A DNA stretch of 64,000 nt from Hyphomicrobiales bacterium (lineage in GTDB: Bacteria; Pseudomonadota; Alphaproteobacteria; Rhizobiales; Rhizobiaceae), in NCBI GenBank assembly GCA_900468535.1, contig UBTY01000025.1:44294-108293 (forward strand), read 5' to 3'. Positions within the stretch are counted from its first letter, which is position 1; each line of letters opens with the position of its first letter. A program made the position numbers and the translations under genes. The notes under the pieces were generated by a model. The model saw only the letters and a program-made list of their open reading frames with translations. It ran no database searches and had not been told where the DNA came from. Positions 17,749 to 25,626 of this stretch are shown here, piece by piece.

Positions 17749-18954
17749 TCATTTCGAGCCTTGGCTGAGCCAGGCATCGATACCCCTGCCGCCTGCGCGG
17801 CCCATCGCAAAACAGGCCGTCAGGAGATAGCCGCCTGTCGGGGCTTCCCAATCGATCATTTCACCGGCAACGAACAGTCCGGGCACGGCTCGCAACATGT
17901 AGCAATCATCGATGCTGTTCCAGTCGACGCCGCCCGCGGAGGAAATCGCTTCCGCGATCGGGCGAGGTCGGGCGAGCGGGATCGGCAGGTCCTTGATGAG
18001 CGCGGACAGCGCGTCCGGCGATCCTTCGCCGCCAACCTCGCGGATAAGGGCAACCTTCACGCCGTCAAGGCCAGCACCCTTGCGCAGCCGTGTGGATAGG
18101 CTGGCCTTGGCGTCCTGCCGTGCAAGGTCGCGTGCGATCCTCTCCTGCGAGCGGCCGGGCGCGAGATCGAGCCAGAGGTTTGTCGATCGCCCGGATGCCA
18201 ACTCATCGCGCAGCGCGGCCGAGTGAGCATAGACAAGGCTCCCTTCGATGCCGTGCTTCGTGATGACGAACTCGCCCGGAATTGATCCGGCCGGCGAACG
18301 CGCAACGACCGATTTTATGGGATGACCCGCGAACCGATCCGTGAAGTGAGGGCTCCAATCGACGTCAAATCCGCAGTTCGCAGGCTGGAACGCCTGCAGG
18401 CCGACACCTCTGTCGGCGAGCGCCGGTGTCCAGGCGCCATCCGATCCCAGCCGGGGCCAGCTCGGGCCGCCAAAGGCAAGGAGAGCGGCGTCGCACCGCA
18501 CGGTCACCGCGCCAGCCGGCGTCTCGACGCGAAACCCCTCATCCGCGAAACCGATCCATCGATGGCGCGTAAGGACGGTCACCCCTCGCGCTTCCAGGCG
18601 TTTCAGCCACCGGCGCAGGAGAGGAGACGCTTTCATCTCGACAGGAAAAACTCGTCCCGAGGAGCCGGCGAATGTCTCGGTCTCCAATGAGGCCGCCCAA
18701 CTGCGCACCTCTTCGGGCCTGAACGCATCAAGGGCTTTACGAAGCCTCTCGCTCGATTGCCCGAAGCGGGTCGCGAAATGCTCATACGGCTCGGAATGTG
18801 TGATGTTCAGGCCGGATTTGCCCGCCAGCAGGAATTTCCGGGCGACGGTCGGCATCGCCTCATACACCGTCACGGCGTGGCCGAGTTCCGACAAAATCTC
18901 GGCGGCCGCCAAACCGGATGGGCCGCCGCCGAATATCGCCACCTGTTTTTGCAT
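17749..18954 (-). CDS. HI0933-like FAD-dependent flavoprotein (TIGR03862 type)
   Basis: 401 residues, full length for the HI0933/YhiN-like flavoprotein family. The N-terminus carries the dinucleotide-binding fold, AIFGGGPSGLAAAEIL (GxGxxG with an acidic end to the second strand), followed by the family-typical KFLLAGKSGLNITHSE. The C-terminal second FAD contact is seen in LFVAGEMIDWEAPTGGYLL. The substrate is not known for this family; it probably acts as a cytoplasmic oxidoreductase. The gene stands alone, convergent with panB. Confidence 0.85.
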   Translation of the reverse strand: MQKQVAIFGGGPSGLAAAEILSELGHAVTVYEAMPTVARKFLLAGKSGLNITHSEPYEHFATRFGQSSERLRKALDAFRPEEVRSWAASLETETFAGSSGRVFPVEMKASPLLRRWLKRLEARGVTVLTRHRWIGFADEGFRVETPAGAVTVRCDAALLAFGGPSWPRLGSDGAWTPALADRGVGLQAFQPANCGFDVDWSPHFTDRFAGHPIKSVVARSPAGSIPGEFVITKHGIEGSLVYAHSAALRDELASGRSTNLWLDLAPGRSQERIARDLARQDAKASLSTRLRKGAGLDGVKVALIREVGGEGSPDALSALIKDLPIPLARPRPIAEAISSAGGVDWNSIDDCYMLRAVPGLFVAGEMIDWEAPTGGYLLTACFAMGRAGGRGIDAWLSQGSK

Positions 18955-19067
18955 TCACGAGCTTCCGATCTGGTTATCGGCCCTTCTCATGACGCGCGCC
19001 GTTCCTCCACGCAAGCTGATTTCCTCCCGCCGGATGGCGAACGGGCTGGCTTGCGGCAGTCAATGGA

Positions 19068-19268
19068 TCAGTCGACCAGACGTGGTTTGAAGCTCGGCTT
19101 CGTCGGAGCCGCTTCTTCCTTCATCGCGTCTTCATGGTACCAGCAGCTGTCATAGACACACGGCTCGAGCTCAGCCTCGATCTCGATTGCCGGACGCGCG
19201 GACTTCGAGAAGCGCTTCGCCGGAAACGCGTAAATCACTGCTGACTCGTGGTGCACTCCGATGGCCAT
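19068..19268 (-). CDS. gstI: GstI/DUF2735-like small protein, divergent from glnII
   Basis: 66 residues with a near-perfect ribosome binding site (AGGAGG, 6 bases before the ATG). The start MAIGVHHESAVIYAFPAKRF resembles the DUF2735 family of rhizobial small proteins. In Rhizobium leguminosarum a ~63-residue protein, GstI, lies divergently upstream of glnII and lowers GSII synthesis when nitrogen is plentiful; position, size and strand here match. The symbol rests on that synteny plus family resemblance. Unlike the compact arrangement I recall, roughly 490 bases and a second candidate ORF separate it from glnII. Confidence 0.65.
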   Translation of the reverse strand: MAIGVHHESAVIYAFPAKRFSKSARPAIEIEAELEPCVYDSCWYHEDAMKEEAAPTKPSFKPRLVD

Positions 19269-19429
19269 GTGATGCCTCCTGGTTCAGTCATTTTTGAGAC
19301 AATAGCACAGATGCTTATAAAATGCTCTATTTGATTGAAAAAAAGGCACGAAATGTCGGAATCTTGAGCGTTCCGCTTTTGCTTAGGATTATATCAGGAT
19401 TCAGTCATGTCCTTATGTTAATCAAATGC

Positions 19430-19684
19430 TTAATAATTATGCATTTGCCCATTCGTGATGAAAGTTTGATGCGCTGACTCCGAGCCCCGGCGCGAACGTT
19501 TCCGAGCCGCGAACCATTTCGTCGCCTCGATGATAAACGATTGACTCCGCTCATTGTTCGCCCGCCTGGCCGTTAAAATATCCTTCACAATCGGGCTGTC
19601 GAGCCTATCAAGGGAAATGGATTTCTCGACCTGTTTTCCGAGCCTGTTTTTGAACTGGCACGCTACGTGCATATCCTTTGGCAT
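19430..19684 (-). CDS. Candidate ribbon-helix-helix (CopG/MetJ-like) small protein
   Basis: Up to 84 residues (80 if the internal ATG at 19672 is used). Residues about 20-60 read as a ribbon-helix-helix: a strand (EKSISLDRL), helix A (SPIVKDILTARRANNE) and helix B opening with RSQSFIIEATKWFA, close to the usual RSxxFIxEA pattern. A basic tail follows. The ORF is AT-richer than neighbouring genes and has no strong ribosome binding site, and its first codons overlap the sigma-54-like glnII promoter on the other strand. It may be a real small regulator or a decayed one; chance is less likely given the fold pattern. Confidence 0.4.
   Translation of the reverse strand: MPKDMHVACQFKNRLGKQVEKSISLDRLDSPIVKDILTARRANNERSQSFIIEATKWFAARKRSRRGSESAHQTFITNGQMHNY
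19656..19671 (+). promoter_or_regulatory. Sigma-54-type (-24/-12) promoter for glnII
   Basis: TGGCACG-N4-GTGCA matches the RpoN consensus TGGCACR-N4-TTGCW with a single mismatch and the required GG and GC dinucleotides in place. It lies about 90 bases before the glnII ATG. In rhizobia glnII is activated by NtrC with RpoN under nitrogen limitation, which fits. I did not find a clear NtrC site. Confidence 0.6.
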
Positions 19685-19762
19685 CCCCTAGGTGGGCGTT
19701 GGTGCCACGGCATCGACGGTCGCTTGAGGATTTGCTCACATCTTTGTTTGAGAGACTCGCAA

Positions 19763-20803
19763 ATGACCAAGTTTAAGCTCGAGTACATCTGGCTCGACGG
19801 CTACACCCCGGTACAAAATCTCCGCGGCAAGACGCAGATCAAGGAATTCGACGCATTTCCGACGCTCGAGCAGCTCCCGCTCTGGGGCTTCGATGGAAGC
19901 TCGACCAACCAGGCCGAAGGCCGCAGCTCTGACTGCGTGCTGAAGCCGGTTGCGGTCTATCCTGATCCGGCCCGCACCAACGGCGTTCTCGTCATGTGCG
20001 AAGTCATGATGCCTGATGGCGTTACCCCGCATCCGTCGAACAGCCGTGCAACCATCCTCGAAGACGAGGATGCATGGTTCGGTTTCGAGCAGGAATACTT
20101 CTTCTACGAGAACGGCCGTCCGCTCGGCTTCCCGGAAACCGGTTACCCGGCTCCGCAGGGTCCGTACTATTGCGGCGTCGGTGCCAGCAACGTCGGTCCG
20201 GTTGCCCGCGAGATCGTCGAAGAGCATCTCGACCAGTGCCTGGCTGCCGGCATCAACCACGAAGGCATCAACGCCGAAGTGGCCAAGGGCCAGTGGGAAT
20301 TCCAGATTTTCGGCAAGGGCTCCAAGCGCGCCGCAGACCAGATCTGGATGGCTCGCTACCTGCTGCAGCGTCTGACCGAAAAGTACGGCATCGACATCGA
20401 GTATCATTGCAAGCCGCTCGGCGATACCGACTGGAACGGCTCGGGCATGCACTGCAACTTCTCGACCAAGTTCATGCGCGAAGTTGGCGGCAAGGCCTAT
20501 TTCGAAGCGCTGATGGCGCAGTTCGAGAAGAACCTCGAAGCCCACATTGCGGTCTATGGTCCTGACAACGACAAGCGCCTGACCGGCAAGCACGAGACTG
20601 CTCCGTGGAACAAGTTCTCCTACGGCGTTGCTGACCGTGGTGCTTCGATCCGCGTTCCGCATTCCTTCGTCAAGAACGACTACAAGGGCTATCTGGAAGA
20701 TCGTCGTCCGAACTCTCAGGGTTGCCCCTACCAGATCGCTTCCCAGGTTCTGAAGACGATCTCGGAAGTTCCGACAGCTGGCTTCGCTTCCGCAGCGGCC
20801 TGA
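19763..20803 (+). CDS. glnII: Glutamine synthetase, eukaryotic-type (GSII)
   Basis: 346 residues, the short GSII length, versus about 470 for bacterial GSI. It forms glutamine from glutamate and ammonia with ATP in the cytoplasm. The start MTKFKLEYIWLDGYTPVQNLRG is typical; the family motifs LWGFDGSSTNQAEG (beta-grasp), EDAWFGFEQEYFF, the metal-binding NGSGMHCNFSTKF and the ATP-site segment KHETAPWNKFSYGVADRGASIRVPHS are all present. GSII lacks the adenylylation site of GSI, so control is transcriptional, here via the RpoN-like promoter, and perhaps translational through the GstI-like neighbour. Expression of a longer frame from 19667 is rejected because the conserved N-terminus starts at this ATG. 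Confidence 0.97.
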   Translation: MTKFKLEYIWLDGYTPVQNLRGKTQIKEFDAFPTLEQLPLWGFDGSSTNQAEGRSSDCVLKPVAVYPDPARTNGVLVMCEVMMPDGVTPHPSNSRATILEDEDAWFGFEQEYFFYENGRPLGFPETGYPAPQGPYYCGVGASNVGPVAREIVEEHLDQCLAAGINHEGINAEVAKGQWEFQIFGKGSKRAADQIWMARYLLQRLTEKYGIDIEYHCKPLGDTDWNGSGMHCNFSTKFMREVGGKAYFEALMAQFEKNLEAHIAVYGPDNDKRLTGKHETAPWNKFSYGVADRGASIRVPHSFVKNDYKGYLEDRRPNSQGCPYQIASQVLKTISEVPTAGFASAAA

Positions 20804-20828
20804 TCGGCTTCATTGCTACGAATCATCG

Positions 20829-20861
20829 AGCGCCGGCCTTTGGCCGGCGCTTTGATTTTTT
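20829..20861 (+). terminator. Rho-independent terminator of glnII
   Basis: Perfect 10-bp stem AGCGCCGGCC / GGCCGGCGCT with a three-base loop, followed by a T-rich tract (TTGATTTTTT), 26 bases after the glnII stop. Confidence 0.9.
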
Positions 20862-21036
20862 GCACCTAGCGATCATTAGCAGGCGCATTATTTTTTCCTG
20901 ATGGAAACGCCTGGCGGCATTCTGTCCCAGTTTGGCATCCGCTGGTTGAAAAATTCAACCAAGTGGCCATATTCGTTTTGCCTTTGGATCGACTCTCCGT
21001 ATAATCGCGACAACTTATCCAATCGCGAGTTGTCTG

Positions 21037-22992
21037 TTGACGTTGGTTGCTCAGTACAGCCTTCTGCTTCGTTTGCTCGGAAAGCCATCGCTTTTCGCCG
21101 ATGGGCGTGAGCTCCTGCTTCCCGAGAAGGCATACGCGCTTCTCGCTCTTCTCGTGACCTCGCCGCATCTGTCGATGGATCGGGAAACACTGCGCGATAT
21201 TTTGTGGGATGCCGACGCGGCAAAGCAGCGTGCAGGCAGTTTGCGGCAGCTTCTTGCGCGTATCGAGCGAAGCGTGCCGTCCGAATTGCCACGGCTCTTG
21301 GACGCAACAAATACTGATCTAGCGTTCAACGCGCGCGAGTGGCAGGTCGATGTCCTTATCCTGCGCGACACCCTGCCGCCGCTTGGGCGTGAAAGCTGGG
21401 ACTTGCTCGAAGGCGATCTTCTCGAGGGATTTCGCGCGCCGACGATCGAAGCGGACGAGCGGCTGGCGTTGGAACGCCGTCGAGCGATCGAATGGCGCGA
21501 TGCGCACCTGACGCGGCTCATCGAGGACGCTGGTGACCTGACGTCTCGGGACGTTCTCCTGCTCGCCGGGCGCTTGATTGACAATGACCCGTCCAATGAG
21601 GTTGCCTGCCGGGCGCTGATGCGCGCTCACACGAGCGCCGGTGACGCCGCGGCGGCGCGGCAGGTCTATCTTCGCTGCCGGAATGAATTGAAGACTGAGT
21701 TCGGCGCGGAGCCGGAGCCTGCAACGCAGTCTCTCGCCTATGAGCTCGGGATCATCACGCCGCCGGCGCCGGCTGCAAAGGCAAGCGTCTTCATGCCGCC
21801 GGAACTGGCGAATGCCGACTTGGTGGGCGAGCCGCGGGTCCTGATCCTGCCACCGGAGACCATGTTGTCCGACCCGTTGCTGCAGAGGATCGGTCGCGCG
21901 CTGCTCGAAGAGGTGACGATCGGGCTCAGCCAGCAGCGTGGCTTCAAAGTTATTGCCGCCCACACAAGCGTTGAAATTCTCAATAGAAGCGTGGCGGAGA
22001 TCAGCCAGCCGACGCCGCCCGAGCTGCGTTTCGACTACACGGTCTATGTGACGATCCACGGCCGTGAGGACGATATCTACGCGACCTGCCGACTGACCAA
22101 GACGTCGACCGCCGAAGTGTTGTGGGCGATCGACCTTCCGCTGGCGATGCAGAAGGTCACGCACTCCTTCGGTCAGCTCGCGCGCCGGATCGTTCTGACC
22201 CTCGTGGATACGATCGAGCGGCGGGAACTTTCCGACATGGCGGAAGAGGTCAGCCCGTCCGCCTACCGCTTGTACCTTGAAGGCAAGCGGCTCGTCTCGA
22301 AGACAGACCTGCAGCACCTGCGCCAGGCGCGCAAATGGTTCAAGTCGGCACTTGCGAAGCATGACAGTTTCTCATCCGCACATGCCGGTATGGCGCGTGT
22401 GCTCGGGATGGAATGGCTGGTACGCGGCATGCGGGAAACGGAGCTTCTCGAGGAAGCAGAACGCTCTGCCTGGCATGCCCGCGACGCGGATCCGAACAGC
22501 GGGCGCGCGATGCGGGAGCTCGGATTTGTTGCCCTGTATCGCCGTCGGTTTGCCGAGAGCCTCGACTTCTTCGCCGAGGCGCAGATGCTGAGCCCGAACG
22601 ACGCCGATATTCTCGCCGATCACGCGGATGCATTGGTGCATGACGGCCAGAGCGACCGAGCCCTCGAGCTCAGCTTGGCGGCGCTGAAACTCAATCCGCT
22701 GCCGCCCGATTATTACTACTGGAACCTCGGTGGCATCTATTTTGTCCAGGAAAACTACGCCAAGGCGATCGAGGTTCTGGATCGGGTGAAGTCGCGTCCG
22801 GCGACTGCGCGTTTGCTTGCCGCCGCGCACGCGAAGAACGGGAACGCGAAGGCGGCCGCCCACTACGCGTCTATTGTCCTGGAGAATTTCCCGGATTTCC
22901 GCACGGATGATGTTTGGCGCTTCGTGCCCGATCGCAATCCCGACGACACGCGCCAGCTCATCGATGGGCTCCGTCTGGCCGGCCTGTCCTAA
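21037..22992 (+). CDS. SARP/BTAD-type transcriptional regulator with TolB-like and TPR domains
   Basis: 651 residues starting at TTG 21037 (TTG 21043 is an alternative); no ribosome binding site is strong. Residues 1-95 form an OmpR/PhoB-like winged-helix region typical of SARP regulators (LRLLGKPSLFADGRELLLPE, then ALLALLVTSPHLSMDRETLRDIL). Residues about 100-240 are a bacterial transcriptional activation domain (BTAD; LLEGDLLEGFRAP, ending VYLRCRNELKTEFGAEPEP). Residues about 265-390 resemble the TolB-like region of adenylate-cyclase/SARP hybrids, and about 405-640 contain TPR repeats (KWFKSALAKHDSFSSAHAGM, YYYWNLGGIYFVQENYAKAI). Its position 122 bp ahead of the precursor-YcaO-TfuA genes suggests it is the pathway-specific activator. 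The TPR part may sense a ligand or partner. Confidence 0.85.
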   Translation: MTLVAQYSLLLRLLGKPSLFADGRELLLPEKAYALLALLVTSPHLSMDRETLRDILWDADAAKQRAGSLRQLLARIERSVPSELPRLLDATNTDLAFNAREWQVDVLILRDTLPPLGRESWDLLEGDLLEGFRAPTIEADERLALERRRAIEWRDAHLTRLIEDAGDLTSRDVLLLAGRLIDNDPSNEVACRALMRAHTSAGDAAAARQVYLRCRNELKTEFGAEPEPATQSLAYELGIITPPAPAAKASVFMPPELANADLVGEPRVLILPPETMLSDPLLQRIGRALLEEVTIGLSQQRGFKVIAAHTSVEILNRSVAEISQPTPPELRFDYTVYVTIHGREDDIYATCRLTKTSTAEVLWAIDLPLAMQKVTHSFGQLARRIVLTLVDTIERRELSDMAEEVSPSAYRLYLEGKRLVSKTDLQHLRQARKWFKSALAKHDSFSSAHAGMARVLGMEWLVRGMRETELLEEAERSAWHARDADPNSGRAMRELGFVALYRRRFAESLDFFAEAQMLSPNDADILADHADALVHDGQSDRALELSLAALKLNPLPPDYYYWNLGGIYFVQENYAKAIEVLDRVKSRPATARLLAAAHAKNGNAKAAAHYASIVLENFPDFRTDDVWRFVPDRNPDDTRQLIDGLRLAGLS

Positions 22993-23114
22993 AGCGTTAC
23001 ACCTGCCGGATTTCCGTCGCCGTTTGGCGCGCAGGTCAGTCACGCCGGAATAACGCCTCGCCTTCATCTTCTCCTCGCCCGCAGCAAAGCGCTGCTTCCA
23101 GCTGGAGAAACCTA

Positions 23115-23249
23115 ATGAACTCGACAGACATCAAGACCGCGCCCGCCGTTCGCCTTTCGTCCGCTGCCCAGGCTGCTCTGAAGCAGCAGTCCGTTCAGTT
23201 CGACACGAACGCTACGGCCAGCATCGTTCACGCGCTGAAGTTCCGTTGA
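23115..23249 (+). CDS. Candidate RiPP precursor peptide (44 aa)
   Basis: A 44-codon ORF with a good ribosome binding site (GGAG, 7 bases before ATG), placed directly before the YcaO gene. The N-terminal half (about 1-25) is Ala/Lys-rich and looks like a helical leader (SSAAQAALKQQ); the C-terminal half (about 26-44) contains Ser/Thr/Asn/Ala residues, one His and the ending HALKFR, and would be the core. It has no cysteine, so a thiazole-type product is excluded and oxazoline or backbone thioamide formation is the likely chemistry. The last codons contain the ribosome binding site for the YcaO gene, tying expression of the two. I know no homologue; the assignment rests on position and composition. 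Confidence 0.7.
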   Translation: MNSTDIKTAPAVRLSSAAQAALKQQSVQFDTNATASIVHALKFR

Positions 23250-23260
23250 GGTCGATGCGA

Positions 23261-24520
23261 ATGTCTGCCCAAGGTGCTTTGCAGGATTTGATCACGGATC
23301 TCGGTCTCTCGGCCGGTGGGATTAACGCCTACCATGATCGATCTCTGACGCCTGGGCAGACGTTCGCGGCGATCAAGCCGCATTTTGCCGAGCTTGGCAT
23401 CACGCGCGTCGGATTGCTGACCGCGCTCGACCTACTCGATATTCCCGTCGCCTTCGCGACACGCCCGAACAGCCACACGCTCTCGGTCTTTCAGGGAAAA
23501 GGCATCGACGAGGAAGCGGCCATGACCTCCGCGGCCATGGAAGCCGTCGAGACGCGTGTCGCCGAGATGCGCCCGGACAATATGATCATGGCATCCGTCG
23601 AGGGTTTGAGAGCCGAGAAAGCGCCGATGATCGACCTCGACTCGGTTGCCCGTTGCGTACCCTCCGACATCGGCATGGACCCCATCGCCTGGTGTGAGGG
23701 CTTTGATATTCTTTCCAACCGGCAGGTGTTCGTGCCGTGGTCGCTCGTCGGGCTTGACCACCGCGGCATCCGGCCGAGCGGCTTCGAGCAGTCGAGCGAC
23801 GGCCTCGCATCGGGCAACCGTCCGGCTGAAGCCGTACTGCACGGGCTTTGCGAACTCGTCGAGCGAGACGCCTGGGCACTGATGCAGCTGCGTCCATACG
23901 ATCAGCTGAAAGGAGCGCGGGTCGATCCCGGCTCCCTCAGCGATCCTGTTGTCGACATCATCGTTGATCGCATCAAACGCGCAGGCATGCAGCTTCTTGT
24001 CCTCGACATGACGACCGACATTGGCGTTCCGAGCTTCCTGGCCGTCATCATCCCCGGAAATCTCGGCGAACGCGTCGATGCGCGCTGGACGCATGTCTGC
24101 GGCGGATGCGGCTGCCATCCTGATCCTGTTCGCGCGATCTTGCGAGCAATCACGGAGGCTGCGCAGAGCCGGCTCACGGCCATTGCAGGCAGCCGCGATG
24201 ATTTTTCCCCGCGTATCTACCAAAGGCTAGACGAGAACGGCCCGATGCAGCAGCTGATCGAGCTGTGCGACGAGCAGCCAAGAGCTTGGGTCGCCTCCGT
24301 GGAGCCGGCAAAACGCAGCATCCAGCAAACGATCTCCCATATCGTTGAGCGCCTCGCTTCGAAGGGCATCACGCAGCTGGTGGCGGTGCCGATCGACCAT
24401 CCGCGTCTGCCCGTCTCGGTCGTCCGCGTGATCGTGCCGGGCTTGGAAGTGGACGTTAGCGGCGAATTCATCCAGCTCGGCCTTCGTGCGGTGCGGGCGA
24501 TGCAAGGAATGCAGATATGA
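23261..24520 (+). CDS. YcaO-domain ATP-dependent cyclodehydratase/thioamide synthetase
   Basis: 419 residues from ATG 23261, chosen because GAGG lies 9 bases upstream, inside the end of the precursor gene; TTG 23246 and ATG 23255 are alternatives. The YcaO ATP-grasp-like signature is present: GKGIDEEAAMTSAAMEAVE (about residues 80-98) and the Glu-rich PAEAVLHGLCELVERDAW (about 187-204), then CGGCGCHPDPVRAILRAITEAAQSR. YcaO enzymes phosphorylate a peptide amide oxygen, then either cyclise Ser/Thr/Cys or, with TfuA, install a thioamide. The stop overlaps the tfuA start (ATGA), and TfuA pairing favours thioamidation. The C-terminus lacks the Pro-rich tail of azoline-forming YcaOs. Confidence 0.9.
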   Translation: MSAQGALQDLITDLGLSAGGINAYHDRSLTPGQTFAAIKPHFAELGITRVGLLTALDLLDIPVAFATRPNSHTLSVFQGKGIDEEAAMTSAAMEAVETRVAEMRPDNMIMASVEGLRAEKAPMIDLDSVARCVPSDIGMDPIAWCEGFDILSNRQVFVPWSLVGLDHRGIRPSGFEQSSDGLASGNRPAEAVLHGLCELVERDAWALMQLRPYDQLKGARVDPGSLSDPVVDIIVDRIKRAGMQLLVLDMTTDIGVPSFLAVIIPGNLGERVDARWTHVCGGCGCHPDPVRAILRAITEAAQSRLTAIAGSRDDFSPRIYQRLDENGPMQQLIELCDEQPRAWVASVEPAKRSIQQTISHIVERLASKGITQLVAVPIDHPRLPVSVVRVIVPGLEVDVSGEFIQLGLRAVRAMQGMQI

Positions 24521-25266
24521 AAGTGATCTTCGCAGGGCCGAGTTTCGGTGCCGATCTCGAAACCCTTCGGAAGGCCTATCCGTCGATCGTGTTTCGCCCG
24601 CCAGCTGCCCGTGGGGACATCCTGCAGGCGGTGGAAGATGGCGCGCGTGCCATCGGCATCGTTGACGGGTATTTCGGCGAAGTGCCGTCCGTCTGGCACA
24701 AGGAAATCCTTTACGCCCTGCAGGCGCATGTCGTCGTCGCCGGTGGCGCAAGCATGGGGGCGCTGCGGGCGGCCGAATGCGCCGCCTTCGGGATGGTGGG
24801 TCTTGGAACCATCTACGATGATTATGCCGAAGGTCGCCTGATGGACGACGAGGCGGTCGCGCTGGTTCACGCCCCGGAGGAGCTTGGTTGGCTGCCGCTA
24901 TCGATCCCGTGGGTCGATTTTCAGCCGACGGTCGAGATGCTCCGCCGCGCCGACGGAATCTCCGAGAAGGAATGCAAGATGCTGCTCATCGCGGGCAGGG
25001 CGCTGCATTTTTCCGAGCGCACCTATCCCAAGGCAATCGAACGCTGCGGCTTTGCCGACGAGCGTCGCGCCAAGGAGATCTTGCGCCTCGTTCGTGCCAA
25101 CAAGGTCGAGCGCAAGCGCGCCGATGCGGAAGCCGTGCTGCAGTACCTTCATCATCAGGCTGAGCCGGTGTCACACAGCTGCGATTGGGGCTTTGCGGCA
25201 ACCTCTCATTGGGAGCTGCTTCGCAGTGAAGTTGCGCGCTCCGTCACGCCTGTAACGCTCAAGTAA
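24517..25266 (+). CDS. tfuA: TfuA-like protein
   Basis: 249 residues. The start MKVIFAGPSFGAD and the central GGASMGALRAAECAAFGMVG with YDDYAEGRLMDDEAVAL are clear TfuA-family marks (named from the trifolitoxin locus of Rhizobium). TfuA proteins partner YcaO enzymes; in methanogens the pair thioamidates a glycine of methyl-coenzyme M reductase, and in bacteria it makes thioamidated RiPPs. TfuA is thought to recruit or deliver sulfur. Gene overlap with YcaO (ATGA) supports a complex. The C-terminal part is basic and helical and may be lineage-specific. Confidence 0.9.
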   Translation: MKVIFAGPSFGADLETLRKAYPSIVFRPPAARGDILQAVEDGARAIGIVDGYFGEVPSVWHKEILYALQAHVVVAGGASMGALRAAECAAFGMVGLGTIYDDYAEGRLMDDEAVALVHAPEELGWLPLSIPWVDFQPTVEMLRRADGISEKECKMLLIAGRALHFSERTYPKAIERCGFADERRAKEILRLVRANKVERKRADAEAVLQYLHHQAEPVSHSCDWGFAATSHWELLRSEVARSVTPVTLK

Positions 25267-25337
25267 CGCCCGACCTCGATCATCGTCACAGGACTGGAAT
25301 TCAAGCGGATTCCAGATCATCTGAGAAGGCGGCATTG

Positions 25338-25607
25338 ATGAACATTCAGACCAAGGACGAAGGCACGGGCAGCGAGTACGCAAGGATCTTCCGGCTGCTT
25401 TCAGCGGCAAAGGAAGAGGCTGCGAAGCTCAAGCTGCACAATCTGACTCATCTCGCCAACATGGCGCTGCTTCAAGTCGTCATCGATTGGGACGGAATTG
25501 ATCCCGAACGGGAACTGGACGTCAATCTGGAAAAGCTGATGGGTGCTAAGACCGAGATTGCGATCAAGGACGCACGCGAAAACATCGTCGTCCTGGATTG
25601 CCACTGA
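25338..25607 (+). CDS. Small conserved-looking protein, companion of YcaO-TfuA
   Basis: 89 residues from ATG 25338 (TTG 25335 is in frame). It lies 71 bp after tfuA on the same strand, so it probably belongs to the unit. It is soluble with no signal peptide; the first half is helical (SEYARIFRLLSAAKEEAAKL), then LTHLANMALLQVVIDWDG, then an acidic region and a beta-like end IVVLDCH. I do not recognise the family. Possible roles include immunity, leader binding or maturation; none is shown by the sequence. Confidence 0.65.
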   Translation: MNIQTKDEGTGSEYARIFRLLSAAKEEAAKLKLHNLTHLANMALLQVVIDWDGIDPERELDVNLEKLMGAKTEIAIKDARENIVVLDCH

Positions 25608-25626
25608 CCTGTGAGGCGAGGCCGCG

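Noticed and set aside
19736..20662. 308-residue minus-strand open frame
   Set aside because: It is antisense to glnII, whose protein is certain from its motifs; the antisense product is Val/Arg-rich with no family features.
20866..21310. Two minus-strand frames between glnII and the SARP gene
   Set aside because: They overlap the SARP N-terminus and the intergenic region, with no coding signature and no good start sites.
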